A DNA stretch of 64,000 bases from Asticcacaulis sp. AC466 (GTDB taxonomy: Bacteria > Pseudomonadota > Alphaproteobacteria > Caulobacterales > Caulobacteraceae), in contig NZ_AWGE01000021.1 of assembly GCF_000495815.1 (NCBI RefSeq), forward strand, positions 44,997 through 108,996, given 5' to 3'. The notes beneath the pieces are model-generated. The model did not search any database. It was not told where the DNA came from and worked only from the letters and a program-made list of their open reading frames with translations. Made by a program: the position numbers and the translations under genes. Of this stretch, positions 23,776 through 34,129 are shown in pieces (the stretch's first letter is position 1; each line of letters starts with the position of its first letter).

Positions 23776-24948
23776 ATGTCCCTACCCCATATAGTTCCAG
23801 ACACGGTTGTGGTCATTGGCGCCGGCCCCGCCGGCCTTATGGCGGCTGAAACGCTTAGCGCGGCTGGCGTCAAGGTGGCGATTTACGACCGCATGCCGTC
23901 GGTGGCGCGCAAGTTCCTGATGGCCGGTCGCGGCGGCTTGAACCTCACGCATTCGGAGCCTTTCGAGCGCTTCGTTACCCGATATGGCAAGCGGGCGCAG
24001 GTTTTGCGCCCCGTACTGGAGGCCTTCGACGCCAGGGCTTTGCGCGCCTGGGCCGATGGCCTGGGCGCCGACACCTTCGTCGGGTCGAGCGGACGCGTAT
24101 TCCCGAAGGCGATGAAGGCCTCGCCCCTGTTGCGCGCCTGGCTGAAACGGCTGGAAGGCCAGGGCGTTACCCTCCATACCCGTCACGACTGGCGCGGCTG
24201 GGATGGCGATGCGCTTTTATTCAATGACGATATCCGCATCGTCCCGAAAGCCACGATACTGGCGCTTGGCGGCGCAAGCTGGCCCCGGCTTGGCGGTGAT
24301 GGCACCTGGGCGGACGGGCTAGCCGCAAACGGCGTTGAGATCGTGCCGTTCCAGCCCGCCAATGTCGGTTTCCAGACGGCCTGGAGCGCCCTGTTCGCCG
24401 ACCGCTTTGCCGGCGAACCGCTTAAGAACATCGCCGCCCAATTCGCCGGCCGCACGGTCAAGGGCGAACTCATGCTGACGCGCGGCGGGGTCGAAGGCGG
24501 CGCGGTCTATGCCCTGTCTGCCGCCCTGCGTGACGCAATCACCAAGACCGGTTACGCCGACCTGGTCGTGGACCTGCGTCCGGATCTCGACGCCGGACAG
24601 GTGGTGAACAAGCTCAAGCGCGCCTCACCAAAAGACAGCCAGTCGAACCGCCTGCGCAAGGCGCTCAATCTCGGCCCGGCCGCCATCGCTCTGGTCCACG
24701 AAGTCAAGGCGGACGACATCAAGGCAGTGAGCGTGCGCCTGACCGGTGCGCAAGGGCTCGACCGTGCGATTTCCTCGGCCGGCGGCGTCAGCTTCAACGC
24801 CCTGACGCCGGACTTTGAATTGAAGGCTTTGCCCGGCGTCTATGCCGTCGGCGAAATGCTCGACTGGGAGGCGCCGACCGGCGGATATCTGCTTCAGGCC
24901 TGCTTCGCCACGGGGGTCGCGGCGGCGAAAGCGATAGGCCGCAAATAG
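23776..24948 (+). CDS. BaiN/YhiN-type NAD(P)/FAD-dependent oxidoreductase (TIGR03862-like)
   Basis: A 390-residue flavoprotein. Seen: N-terminal FAD motif VVVIGAGPAGLMAAE, the family signature KFLMAGRGGLNLTHSEP, a conserved LALGGASWPRLGGDG, and the C-terminal FAD-binding end PGVYAVGEMLDWEAPTGGYLLQ. HI0933/YhiN-like proteins are flavoproteins of poorly known function (one, BaiN, reduces bile-acid intermediates). The start MSLPHIVP puts the dinucleotide motif near residue 15; an ATG 13 codons earlier (23737) is possible and neither has a clear ribosome-binding site. Confidence 0.87.
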   Translation: MSLPHIVPDTVVVIGAGPAGLMAAETLSAAGVKVAIYDRMPSVARKFLMAGRGGLNLTHSEPFERFVTRYGKRAQVLRPVLEAFDARALRAWADGLGADTFVGSSGRVFPKAMKASPLLRAWLKRLEGQGVTLHTRHDWRGWDGDALLFNDDIRIVPKATILALGGASWPRLGGDGTWADGLAANGVEIVPFQPANVGFQTAWSALFADRFAGEPLKNIAAQFAGRTVKGELMLTRGGVEGGAVYALSAALRDAITKTGYADLVVDLRPDLDAGQVVNKLKRASPKDSQSNRLRKALNLGPAAIALVHEVKADDIKAVSVRLTGAQGLDRAISSAGGVSFNALTPDFELKALPGVYAVGEMLDWEAPTGGYLLQACFATGVAAAKAIGRK

Positions 24949-25047
24949 CCCGTGCGTCATCGTGCAAACGTGATAGCCTGCACCAAAAATAGTCTATCTT
25001 TCGAGGCCTTGCAGTAGTATCCAATGCAACAAAAATAGGAGGTTACT

Positions 25048-28000
25048 ATGCCGGATTCCGCCCCTGCCCTGCGCGCATATGTCTTCGATTGGGATAGCCT
25101 CGACAGCCATAAATATATAAGCGACGCGGCGATATGCGCAGCCCTCCTTCAGGCCAATCCGCTTGACGACCAGACGCGCGCCGTGGTGCGGGCTGAAGCC
25201 GAATCGCTGGTGCGGTCCACACGCAAGGCCGCCCAACGTCAGGGCGTGGTTGAAAGCTTCCTCAAGGAATTTTCGCTTGGCACCGCCGAGGGCCTGGCGC
25301 TCATGTGCCTGGCCGAAGCGCTTTTGCGCACGCCGGATGAGGCGACCCGGGACCAGTTGATCGCCGAAAAGATCGCCTCGGCCGACTGGGCCTCGCATCT
25401 GGGCCAATCGGATAACTGGTTCGTCAATGCCTCGACCTGGGGCCTGATGCTGACCGGCAAGATGATTGATGTTGAGGACAAGGCCAAGTCGGATGTCGGC
25501 GGCTATATTACCGGCCTGGCGGCGCGGCTGGGCGAGCCCGTTACCCGTCGGGCGGTCGCCCAGGCCATCCGCATCATGGGCGAGCAGTTCGTTCTGGGCC
25601 GCACCATCGAAGCGGCATTGAAGCGGTCGAAAAAGGATGGCTATCTCTGTTCATTCGACATGCTGGGCGAAGGGGCGCGTACCGAAGCCGATGCGGTCCG
25701 CTACGCCAAGGCCTACGAAGACGCCATCGTCGCCCTGTCAAAGGTGGCCAGCCGGGGACCGGAAGCCGATCACGGCATTTCGGTCAAATTGTCGGCCCTC
25801 TATTCGCGCTACGAAGCCGCCCGGATAGATGACGTCATGGCGGACCTCTACCCGCGCCTCAAGCCGCTGGCTGTCCTGGCCGCCCGCGCCAATATCAATT
25901 TTACCCTGGATGCCGAAGAAACCGACCGTCTGGCCCTGTCGCTGAAAGTACTCGACCGGCTGTGCCATGAGCCGGAACTGGGCGCCTGGAAGGGATTGGG
26001 ACTGGCGGTCCAGGCCTATCAGAAGCGCTGCCCCGACGTGATCGCCGCCCTGCGCGTGCTGGCAGAAAAAAGCGGCCGCCGCCTGATGGTCCGTCTGGTC
26101 AAGGGCGCCTATTGGGACACGGAGATCAAGCGCGCCCAGGTCATGGGCCGCGAGGACTATCCCGTCCATACCACCAAGGCGGCGACCGATCTGAGCTACC
26201 TGGTCTGCGCCAAGGCCCTGATCGACGCCGCGCCGCACATCTATTCGCAGTTCGCCACCCACAACGCCCATTCGCTGGCGGCGGTGCGCCGCATGGCCAA
26301 TGCCGCCAGCGTCACGGTCGAGTTCCAGCGGCTGCATGGCATGGGCGAACAGCTTTATGCCCAGGCCGCGGAACAGTTCGAGGCCTTTCCCTTGCGGGCC
26401 TATGCGCCGGTCGGCGGTCATGAAGACCTGCTGCCGTATCTGGTTCGCCGCCTGCTGGAAAACGGCGCCAATTCGTCCTTCGTCAACGCCCTGCTGGATG
26501 AAAAGATCGAACCGAAAGATGTCATCTCCGATCCCGTCGACAAGGTGCGCGCCCATCCCGACCGCCATGCGCGGCTGCCGCTACCGCGCGACCTGTATGG
26601 CGACCGGCTGAACAGCTTTGGCCCCGATGTCAGCATCGCCGCGGTTCGCGACCGCCTGACCCGCGCCGTTCATGCGCTCGATGCCGACCGCAAAGACGCC
26701 AACGCCCTTATCGGCGGCAAACCGCATTCCACCTATGCCGCGCACATCTTCGCGCCGGCGGACATCACCCGCATCGTCGGGGATGTCCATGAAGCGGACC
26801 CGGTCATGATCAAGGAGGCCTTTGCGCGCGCCCAGGCGGCGCAACCGGCGTGGAACGACGCCGGGGGCGACGGCCGCGCGACGGTTCTCGAGGCCATGGC
26901 CGACGCGCTGGAAAGCAAGCACGACAAGCTGTGCGCCGTCATGGTGCGCGAAGCCGGAAAAACCTGGCCCGACGCCATCGCCGAGGTGCGCGAGGCCGCC
27001 GATTTTTGCCGCTATTACGCCAAACTGGCGCGCGAGCAGTTTTCGGCGCCGACCACCCTGACCGGCCCGGTCGGCGAACGCAACGCCCACCTCCTGCACG
27101 GTCGTGGCGTCTTCGTGTGCATCTCACCGTGGAACTTCCCGCTGGCCATCTTCACCGGCCAGATCGCGGCCGCCCTGGCCGCCGGCAATGCCGTCCTGGC
27201 CAAACCCGCCGAGCAGACGCCCTTGATCGCCCAGAAGGCCGTCAAGCTGTTCTACGGCGCGGGCCTGCACCCCGACCTTCTGGCCCTGCTGCCCGGCGAC
27301 GGCGCGACAATCGGTGCGGCGCTGGTGGCCTATCCCGGCATAGCGGGCGTCGCCTTTACCGGCGGTACGGATACCGCCCGGCGCATCAATCTGACCCTGG
27401 CGCAAAAAGAGGGACCGATCGTGCCTTTCATCGCCGAAACCGGCGGCCTGAACGGCATGTTTGTTGATACCACCGCGCTCAAGGAACAGGTCGTCGACGA
27501 CGTCATCGCCTCGGCCTTCGGATCAGCCGGTCAGCGGTGTTCGGCCCTGCGTCTGCTGTTCCTGCCCCACGAATTGGCCGACAGCTATATCGAGACGCTA
27601 AAAGGCGCCATGGACATGCTGGCCATCGGCGACCCTGCCGACTTCACCACCGACATCGGCCCGGTGATCGATGCGGATGCCCAAGATATCCTCCAGCTTC
27701 ATCTCGAAACCCTGCAAAGCCAAGGCAAGATCCTGCACCGCACGCCGATGCCGGAGGGCCTGAACGGGCACTTCTTCGGGCCGACCTTGGCGGAACTGGC
27801 ATCGCCCACCGAGCTGGAACGCGAAGTCTTCGGACCGATCTTGCATGTCATCCGCTACGACTCGCAAAATCCGGATGAGATGACGAAGGCTCTGGCCGGG
27901 CGCGGTTACGGCCTGACCCTGGGCATACATTCGCGCCTGGAGGCTTTTGCCGAAAAGATCATGCATGCCGTCCCGGCAGGCAATGTCTATGTCAACCGTA

Positions 28001-28167
28001 CCGTCATAGGCGCGGTGGTCGGGGTCCAACCCTTCGGCGGCGAAGGCCTGTCCGGAACGGGTCCAAAGGCGGGCGGCCCGCTGGCTTTGACGCGCTTCGC
28101 TTCGGAACGGGCGATCAGCATAAATATTACGGCCCAGGGGGGCGATCCAGCACTGCTGAATTTATAG
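25048..28167 (+). CDS. putA: Bifunctional proline dehydrogenase / L-glutamate gamma-semialdehyde dehydrogenase
   Basis: A 1039-residue PutA that oxidises proline to glutamate in two steps, with FAD and NAD+, on the inner face of the membrane. Seen: PRODH barrel (about residues 180-490) with [27 protein letters not shown] and a C-terminal barrel helix; ALDH domain (about 560-1020) with [13 protein letters not shown], catalytic Glu797 in FIAETGG and nucleophile Cys831 in [11 protein letters not shown]. No ribbon-helix-helix DNA-binding domain at the N-terminus, so it is a non-regulatory, short-type PutA. Start has GGAGG at ideal spacing. Transcribed alone; the regulator is not adjacent. Confidence 0.96.
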   Translation: MPDSAPALRAYVFDWDSLDSHKYISDAAICAALLQANPLDDQTRAVVRAEAESLVRSTRKAAQRQGVVESFLKEFSLGTAEGLALMCLAEALLRTPDEATRDQLIAEKIASADWASHLGQSDNWFVNASTWGLMLTGKMIDVEDKAKSDVGGYITGLAARLGEPVTRRAVAQAIRIMGEQFVLGRTIEAALKRSKKDGYLCSFDMLGEGARTEADAVRYAKAYEDAIVALSKVASRGPEADHGISVKLSALYSRYEAARIDDVMADLYPRLKPLAVLAARANINFTLDAEETDRLALSLKVLDRLCHEPELGAWKGLGLAVQAYQKRCPDVIAALRVLAEKSGRRLMVRLVKGAYWDTEIKRAQVMGREDYPVHTTKAATDLSYLVCAKALIDAAPHIYSQFATHNAHSLAAVRRMANAASVTVEFQRLHGMGEQLYAQAAEQFEAFPLRAYAPVGGHEDLLPYLVRRLLENGANSSFVNALLDEKIEPKDVISDPVDKVRAHPDRHARLPLPRDLYGDRLNSFGPDVSIAAVRDRLTRAVHALDADRKDANALIGGKPHSTYAAHIFAPADITRIVGDVHEADPVMIKEAFARAQAAQPAWNDAGGDGRATVLEAMADALESKHDKLCAVMVREAGKTWPDAIAEVREAADFCRYYAKLAREQFSAPTTLTGPVGERNAHLLHGRGVFVCISPWNFPLAIFTGQIAAALAAGNAVLAKPAEQTPLIAQKAVKLFYGAGLHPDLLALLPGDGATIGAALVAYPGIAGVAFTGGTDTARRINLTLAQKEGPIVPFIAETGGLNGMFVDTTALKEQVVDDVIASAFGSAGQRCSALRLLFLPHELADSYIETLKGAMDMLAIGDPADFTTDIGPVIDADAQDILQLHLETLQSQGKILHRTPMPEGLNGHFFGPTLAELASPTELEREVFGPILHVIRYDSQNPDEMTKALAGRGYGLTLGIHSRLEAFAEKIMHAVPAGNVYVNRTVIGAVVGVQPFGGEGLSGTGPKAGGPLALTRFASERAISINITAQGGDPALLNL

Positions 28168-28273
28168 CTCCGGCTACACGCGCGCGTCACGCCACACCTT
28201 AGGCGGGCATAGGCTTTACGCCCCGATCGTCCTTTGCCAGTATGCGGCAACAGGAAAAACAAGGGACGGCATT

Positions 28274-29698
28274 ATGCTCAACAAGCGGGAACTTTTGCTA
28301 ACGCTCGGCGCCATTGCCGTGGCCGGTCAAGCCCGAGCCCAAACCCCCGCCCAGACCGCTGCCAGAGTCGGCCGTCCGCCGTTGGCCGAGCGCCGCTTTA
28401 CCAGCCCCGCCATCGAGCAGGTCATTACCCAGACCAAGAAGAAGCTGAAGGACAAGTCGCTGGCCGACCTGTTCGAAAATTGCTTCCCCAATACGTTGGA
28501 CACCACCGTCACGACCTCGGTCGTCAATGGAAAGCCCGATACCTTCATCATCACCGGCGATATCGATGCCATGTGGCTGCGCGATTCCTCCGCCCAGGTG
28601 TGGCCCTACCTGCCCTATGCCGCCAAGGACAAGGCGCTGACCACCCTGTTTCGCGGGCTGATTTGGCGTCAGGCGCGCTGCATCCTGCTTGATCCCTACG
28701 CCAACGCCTTCATGCGCGACCCGACAGCCATGACCAATCTGGAATGGTCAGCATCGGACGATACCGAGATGAAGCCCGGTGTCGCCGAACGAAAATGGGA
28801 GCTCGACGGCCTGTGCTATCCGGTGCGTCTGGCGCATGGCTACTGGAAGGCAACGGGCGATACTGTACCGTTCGACGACGAATGGCGTCACGCCATGCGC
28901 ACCGTCGTGCATACCTTCCGGGTTCAGCAGCGCAAGACCGATCCCGGCCCTTACCGGTTCCTGCGCAATGCGACCGCCTCCACCGAAATGATGCCGCTGA
29001 ACGGCTACGGCGCACCGACGAAAAAGGTCGGGCTGATCCATTCGGGTTTCCGTCCTTCGGACGATGCCTGCGTTCTGCCCTTCCTGATTCCGTCCAATCT
29101 GTTTGCCGCCGTGTCGCTGAGGCATCTGGCCGAAATGGCCGGCCCACTCGGATTTGATAGCGGCTTTCGCGCCGAATGCACCGGCCTGGCTGAAGAAATC
29201 GGCACGGCGCTGGCGCAATATGGCCGCCACCGCCTGCCCGACGGCACCATTGTCTGGGCCTATGAAGCGGATGGCTTTGGCAACACCCTCTTCATGGATG
29301 ACGCCAATACGCCCGGCTTGCTCGGCCTGCCCTATCTGGGCGCGTGCGAGACAGAGGACACTCTGTATCAAGCCACCCGCGCGGCGGTGTGGAGCGACGC
29401 CAATCCATACTTCTTCGTCGGCGCGGCAGGCGAAGGCATTGGTGGGCCGCATATCGGCATGAACATGATCTGGCCGATGTCGATCATTATGCGGGCCCTG
29501 ACCAGCGATGACGAGGTTGAAATCGCCCAGAGCCTGAAAACCCTCCAGACGACGACCGCCGGCACCGGCTTTATTCACGAAAGCTTCGACAAGGACGATC
29601 CCGCCAAGTTTACGCGGCCCTGGTTCGCCTGGGCCAATACGCTTTTCGGCGAACTGGTGCTGGACATCGTGCGGCGCAAGCCTAAACTCGTCGTGTAG
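28274..29698 (+). CDS. GH125 family exo-alpha-1,6-mannosidase
   Basis: A 474-residue secreted enzyme. Seen: N-terminal signal peptide (about residues 1-22, cut near GQARAQ), the GH125 motif TGDIDAMWLRDSSAQVWPYL, SDDTEMKPGVAERKWELDG, LIHSGFRPSDDAC and GMNMIWPMS. GH125 enzymes are inverting exo-alpha-1,6-mannosidases acting on N-glycan or yeast mannan side chains. AAGGGACGG precedes the ATG. The GH92 gene starts 29 bp after its stop, so both are almost surely in one operon, able to trim alpha-1,6 and alpha-1,2/1,3 mannosides together. Confidence 0.93.
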   Translation: MLNKRELLLTLGAIAVAGQARAQTPAQTAARVGRPPLAERRFTSPAIEQVITQTKKKLKDKSLADLFENCFPNTLDTTVTTSVVNGKPDTFIITGDIDAMWLRDSSAQVWPYLPYAAKDKALTTLFRGLIWRQARCILLDPYANAFMRDPTAMTNLEWSASDDTEMKPGVAERKWELDGLCYPVRLAHGYWKATGDTVPFDDEWRHAMRTVVHTFRVQQRKTDPGPYRFLRNATASTEMMPLNGYGAPTKKVGLIHSGFRPSDDACVLPFLIPSNLFAAVSLRHLAEMAGPLGFDSGFRAECTGLAEEIGTALAQYGRHRLPDGTIVWAYEADGFGNTLFMDDANTPGLLGLPYLGACETEDTLYQATRAAVWSDANPYFFVGAAGEGIGGPHIGMNMIWPMSIIMRALTSDDEVEIAQSLKTLQTTTAGTGFIHESFDKDDPAKFTRPWFAWANTLFGELVLDIVRRKPKLVV

Positions 29699-29727
29699 CG
29701 TGCTGTATGCGTGTTGGGGGGAAGCCT

Positions 29728-32058
29728 ATGCTGTCGCGTCGTTCATTACTGGCTTCGGGCGCCGCGTCTGGCCTGGCGGCGGGTTTGCCTCGCCTGGCAT
29801 CGGCCCAGGGCGCGACTGCGCTGGCGGGAGGCAATATCCGGTTTGTCGATCCGATGATCGGCACGGGCGGCCACGGTCACGTCTATCCCGGTGCCAGTGT
29901 GCCCTTAGGCATGATCCAATTGTCGCCCGACACAGATAATGCGCGCTGGGATGCCTGCTCGGGCTATTATTACGACGACAAGACCCTGCTGGGGTTTTCG
30001 CACTCCCACCTGTCCGGAACCGGCGCCAGCGATATGCTGGACCTGCTGGTCGTACCGGTGCTGGGCGAGGTGCGCATCAAGCCTGGCACGCTGGCCGATC
30101 CGCAGGGCAGCTATCGTACACGCATGAGTCATGACGCGGAAACGGCGATGCCCGGCTATTACAGCATCGTGCTTCCCGAAACCGGCATAAAGGCGGAATT
30201 GACAGCCTCAGCGCGGGCAGGCCTGCACCGCTACACCTTTCCGGCCGGAGACGCGCACCTGCTGATCGACTGGGCACACGGCTTTCGCAATTACGACGGC
30301 AGCGCCACGCGGCTAATCTCCTCGTCGATCAAGCTGCTCGACGCACACACGCTGGTGGGGTCGCGCGTCGTACGCCAGTGGGCGCAGGGGCGCGTCATCC
30401 ATTTTGCCCTGCGCCTGTCGCAGCCCGCGGATTCGATGACCTTCTACAAGGACGAAACGGAAATAGCCGGCGCCACCGCCTATGACGGGACATCGCTGAA
30501 GGTCGCGCTGCATTTCGGCAAGGACCTGAGCGGACCATTGTTGGTCAAGGCCGCCCTGTCGGCCGTCGATATAGACGGCGCCTTGGCCAATCTGGATTCG
30601 GATGGCCTGGGCTTCCGCTTCGATGAAACGGTGACGGAGGCGCGCGCGGCCTGGGACGGCGCCATCGGCTGCATAAGCCTCGAAACAGACGACATGCAAA
30701 AGCGCCGGATTTTTTATACCGCGCTCTACCACACGCACCTCGCCCCAACCTTGTTCAGCGATTCCGACGGGCGCTATCGCGGCATGGACAAGCAGGTGCA
30801 CCAGTTGCCACCGGACCGCTTCAACTACAGCACCTATTCGTTGTGGGACACGTACCGCGCCCTGCATCCGCTCATGACCCTTATCGCGCCCCAGCACGCC
30901 ATGGCGTTCGCCGAAAACCTGATCGAACAGGGCGAGCAAAGCCCGGCGGGCCCGGTCATCTGGCCATTGCAGGGCGTAGAGACCTTTTGCATGATCGGCT
31001 GGCATTCCGCGGTGGTGATCGCCGAGGCTCTGCATAAGGGCCTGTTCGGCGATCGGACATCGGCGGTGGCCAAGCGCGCCTGGACGCTCTATCGCAAGCT
31101 CGCCTTCGACCGCAACACACCCGGCCTCAATGCCTATCGCACACTGGGCTACATCCCGTGCGACCTGGAAGGCGAGTCGGTGTCGAAGACGCTGGAATAC
31201 GCCTATGACGACTGGGCTATGGCCCATATGGCTCAGGCCGCCGGCGCCTACATGGACTCAGCCCTGCTGCGCGAACGGTCCCGCACCTACCGTCAGGTAT
31301 TCGACAAGGCGACGCAATTCTGCCGCCCGCGCCTGACCAATGGCCAATGGGCCACGCCGTTTGATCCGCGCAGCATGGGGTATAATTCAAAACGGTGGTG
31401 GGACTATACGGAAAGCAATGCGTGGCAGGCCACCTTCCTCAATCAGCACGACCTCTATGGCCATATAGAGCTGTTCGGCGGTGACGCGGCGTTCGAAGCG
31501 AAGCTGGACGCCCTGTTTAACGCCTCTTCGGACCTGCCCCCCGATGCGCCGCCCGACATGACCGGCATGATCGGCCAATATGTGCATGGTAATGAACCCA
31601 GCCACCACATCGCCTATCTATACGCCTATGCCGGGGCGCACCATAAAACCCAGGCCCGCATTCATGATATCCTGAGGAGCCAGTATCGCGACGGGCCGGA
31701 CGGCATGGCGGGAAATGAGGACTGCGGCCAGATGAGCGCGTGGTACATCCTGTCGGCGCTGGGTTTCTATCCGGTCGACCCGGTCAGCGGCGTCTATGTA
31801 TTCGGCTCCCCCCTCTTCCCGAAGGCGGATATCGCGCTGGGCAACGGCCGGTCACTGACTGTCCTGGCGGATGGCGCCGGTGACGACAAACCCTATATCG
31901 ACAGCGTTTCGTGGCGCGGCGTGCCGCAGACGCGGTCATGGATCGGCCATGCCGATCTGATGCAGGGCGGCGTCCTGCGCTTTGTCATGTCGGATACACC
32001 CAATCTCGCCTTTGGCCACGCCCCCACCGACCGGCCGCCGTCGTTTCAGTACAGTTGA
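29728..32058 (+). CDS. GH92 family alpha-mannosidase
   Basis: A 776-residue secreted enzyme. Seen: Tat-like signal (SRRSLLASGAASGLAAG), the GH92 opening VDPMIGTGGHGHVYPGASVP and GFSHSHLSGTGASDM, then NYSTYSLWDTYRALHPL, YVHGNEPSHHIAYLYAYAG and GNEDCGQMSAWYILSALG, which hold the calcium-site and catalytic acid/base residues. GH92 are calcium-dependent inverting exo-alpha-mannosidases (mostly 1,2-, also 1,3- and 1,4-). The ATG at 29728 is preceded by GGGGGGAAG; an ATG seven codons earlier is less likely. Its end overlaps the convergent LytTR gene by 13 bp. Confidence 0.94.
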   Translation: MLSRRSLLASGAASGLAAGLPRLASAQGATALAGGNIRFVDPMIGTGGHGHVYPGASVPLGMIQLSPDTDNARWDACSGYYYDDKTLLGFSHSHLSGTGASDMLDLLVVPVLGEVRIKPGTLADPQGSYRTRMSHDAETAMPGYYSIVLPETGIKAELTASARAGLHRYTFPAGDAHLLIDWAHGFRNYDGSATRLISSSIKLLDAHTLVGSRVVRQWAQGRVIHFALRLSQPADSMTFYKDETEIAGATAYDGTSLKVALHFGKDLSGPLLVKAALSAVDIDGALANLDSDGLGFRFDETVTEARAAWDGAIGCISLETDDMQKRRIFYTALYHTHLAPTLFSDSDGRYRGMDKQVHQLPPDRFNYSTYSLWDTYRALHPLMTLIAPQHAMAFAENLIEQGEQSPAGPVIWPLQGVETFCMIGWHSAVVIAEALHKGLFGDRTSAVAKRAWTLYRKLAFDRNTPGLNAYRTLGYIPCDLEGESVSKTLEYAYDDWAMAHMAQAAGAYMDSALLRERSRTYRQVFDKATQFCRPRLTNGQWATPFDPRSMGYNSKRWWDYTESNAWQATFLNQHDLYGHIELFGGDAAFEAKLDALFNASSDLPPDAPPDMTGMIGQYVHGNEPSHHIAYLYAYAGAHHKTQARIHDILRSQYRDGPDGMAGNEDCGQMSAWYILSALGFYPVDPVSGVYVFGSPLFPKADIALGNGRSLTVLADGAGDDKPYIDSVSWRGVPQTRSWIGHADLMQGGVLRFVMSDTPNLAFGHAPTDRPPSFQYS

Positions 32059-32858
32059 TCGCGGAACCGGCGGCTGCCAGCCAGTTCACGGCCGTCGTTC
32101 AAGGTGATGCGCAGATCGCCCGACCCCGTGCTGGACACCTGGCGCATATGGCGGCGATTGAGCAACCGCGAACGGTGGATACGCGCAAAGCCGTAGGGCG
32201 ACAACCGCTTGTCATAGGCCGCCAACGTATCGCGCACCAATAGAGGCGGGGCTGAGGCCAGATGCAGTTCGACATAGTTACCCGCCGCCTCGGCATAGAC
32301 GATTTCAGCAGGTGACACGTAGACGGTTCGACCGTCGGTGCGAATTTCAATGCGGTCCGGCAAAAGGGCTGGCATAGGTTGCGTCAACCGCTCATTGACC
32401 CAGCAGAAGCCCATGACCACCAGAAAGGTCAGCGCATCCTTGCGGCCTTCATAGATCAGCTCCAGCGCCAGATGCCCCTGCGCAAAGTTATAGGTCCGGT
32501 GGACCAGGCTGTATCCGCACTCCCGGATGGCGACCATGGCGGCAATATGCAGGAGCGAAAACAAAAGGCAGGCCCCCGCCTGGATCAGCACGAAGCGCGG
32601 CAGGCCGAGACGTCGCCAATGGAAGCGGTGATAGCTGAAATAGAGCGCCGGGGTCAGCAGCATGATGGCGGCATAGCTGGACATCTCCCACAGGGCTGGC
32701 TCCCACAAAGCCGTTTTGGGGTCCTCAATCATGTGAGACGAAATATTGACCAGTATGACGATGAGCAGAAACAGGGCGATGATGCCATAGAGAGACCAGG
32801 GAATGAATCGCCTCGTCCCTATTTGGTCGCCATCTGCCCCCGATTGATTGCCGGTCAT
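32046..32858 (-). CDS. Membrane-bound LytTR-domain transcriptional regulator
   Basis: About 270 residues. Seen: four hydrophobic helices in the N-terminal half (starting near residues 22, 56, 93 and 138 of this start), then a LytTR DNA-binding domain from about residue 165 (VYVSPAEIVYAEAAGNYVEL, ARIHRSRLLNRRHMRQV). Such stand-alone membrane LytTR proteins, common in Caulobacterales and Sphingomonadales, sense membrane or extracellular cues without a response-regulator receiver. Start at MTGNQSG is a choice; ATG 32921 would add 21 residues. It lies between the mannosidases and the cupin gene and could regulate either. Confidence 0.85.
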   Translation of the reverse strand: MTGNQSGADGDQIGTRRFIPWSLYGIIALFLLIVILVNISSHMIEDPKTALWEPALWEMSSYAAIMLLTPALYFSYHRFHWRRLGLPRFVLIQAGACLLFSLLHIAAMVAIRECGYSLVHRTYNFAQGHLALELIYEGRKDALTFLVVMGFCWVNERLTQPMPALLPDRIEIRTDGRTVYVSPAEIVYAEAAGNYVELHLASAPPLLVRDTLAAYDKRLSPYGFARIHRSRLLNRRHMRQVSSTGSGDLRITLNDGRELAGSRRFRDQLY

Positions 32859-33035
32859 CCCTATTCGCCCCTTCGGCGCCGCCGTCAGAAGCGGCGCACT
32901 TGAGCTTAAGATTAGCCGCAAGTCAGGTTTCCCTCCAGTTCAATTGTGGAGCCGTCGGCGAATGCGAAAAGGTGCCGCGCCTTGACCCCAAAAGGACCGA
33001 ATGATACCCAGACAGCCACAGGGAGTACGGATTTT

Positions 33036-34067
33036 ATGTGGCTGGATGACGCGCCGAAGGTGGCGGTTTTTGAAAATGTCGATCGCCACCGGTTCGAAAC
33101 CGCGATCCTCCCCGTCCAGCGTCCGGCCATCCTGAAAGGTGCCGCCCGTCATTGGCCGGCGGTCGCGGAAGCCGCCAAAGGCCCTGACGCCATCTGCGAC
33201 TATTTCAAAGCCCGCGCCAATGATCGCAAGGTCATGCTGCTATCGGCCAGGCCGGAAATAGACGGCCGCTACAGCTTCAGCGACGACCTGCGTGGTTTCA
33301 ACCACCAACAACGGCAGTTGCCGTTCGCCACCATCGCCGATCTGCTGCTGCGCGACCGTGAGGACGACACCGCGCCATGCCATTATGCCGGCGGGGTGCC
33401 GGTCCAGCAGATCATGCCGGACGTGGCCGCGGAAAACACGCTCGACCTCATGCCGGAAGACAGGCCGCGCATGGTTTCGCTATGGATAGGCAATCGGACA
33501 CGCACCGCCGCCCATTGGGACCTGCCGCAAAACCTCGCCTGCGTTGTGGCCGGCCGGCGGCGGTTTACCCTTTTCCCTACCGACCAGATCGAGAACCTCT
33601 ACATCACACCGCTCGACCTCACCCTGGCCGGACAGCCGACCAGCCTCGTCGATTTCCACGCGCCCGATTTCGCGCAGTTTCCCAAGTTCCGCGACGCCAT
33701 GCGTCACGCCGAGGTTGCCGATCTCGCGCCGGGCGATGTGCTATACGTCCCCAGTCTCTATTTCCACCATGTTGAATCGCTGGACAGCTTCGGCGCCATG
33801 ATCAACTTCTGGTGGCGGGAGGGGCCCGCCTACCTGGCACGCACAACACCGCTCACAACCCTGATGCACGGGCTTATGACGCTGCGCGATCTGCCGCACG
33901 AAGAGCGCCTGCGTTGGCGGACCTTGTTCGATCACTATCTCTTCGAACCCGACCCGTCCGTGGCTCATATTCCGCCCCATGCCCGCGGCCTGTTCGGCGC
34001 GATGACACCCGAAATTGAGAGGCAATTGCGGGCCTATGTGATGCAAACCCTTACCGATAAACGGTAA
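33036..34067 (+). CDS. Cupin_8 / JmjC-like domain protein
   Basis: A 343-residue protein. Seen: an N-terminal segment PVQRPAILKGAARHWPAV typical of cupin_8 (FIH-like) proteins, the iron-site motif HWD (AAHWDLPQNL), and a distal His in SLYFHHVES; SLWIGNRTRTAAHWD precedes as in the family. Known members are iron(II)/2-oxoglutarate-dependent oxygenases; in Caulobacterales the group recurs beside TonB receptors, tryptophan halogenases and SapC genes. Start MWLDDAPK follows GGGAG; the frame is open to 32946. The TPR-sulfotransferase follows 62 bp downstream. Substrate unknown. Confidence 0.87.
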   Translation: MWLDDAPKVAVFENVDRHRFETAILPVQRPAILKGAARHWPAVAEAAKGPDAICDYFKARANDRKVMLLSARPEIDGRYSFSDDLRGFNHQQRQLPFATIADLLLRDREDDTAPCHYAGGVPVQQIMPDVAAENTLDLMPEDRPRMVSLWIGNRTRTAAHWDLPQNLACVVAGRRRFTLFPTDQIENLYITPLDLTLAGQPTSLVDFHAPDFAQFPKFRDAMRHAEVADLAPGDVLYVPSLYFHHVESLDSFGAMINFWWREGPAYLARTTPLTTLMHGLMTLRDLPHEERLRWRTLFDHYLFEPDPSVAHIPPHARGLFGAMTPEIERQLRAYVMQTLTDKR

Positions 34068-34129
34068 GCTTGTTGAAAGACAAGAATCGGCCACATCTTC
34101 CACGCTAGTAAAAGTTTGGAAGTGATCTC

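Noticed and set aside
25048..25600. N-terminal DNA-binding domain on PutA
   Set aside because: No ribbon-helix-helix sequence precedes the PRODH domain; this PutA is not a self-repressor.
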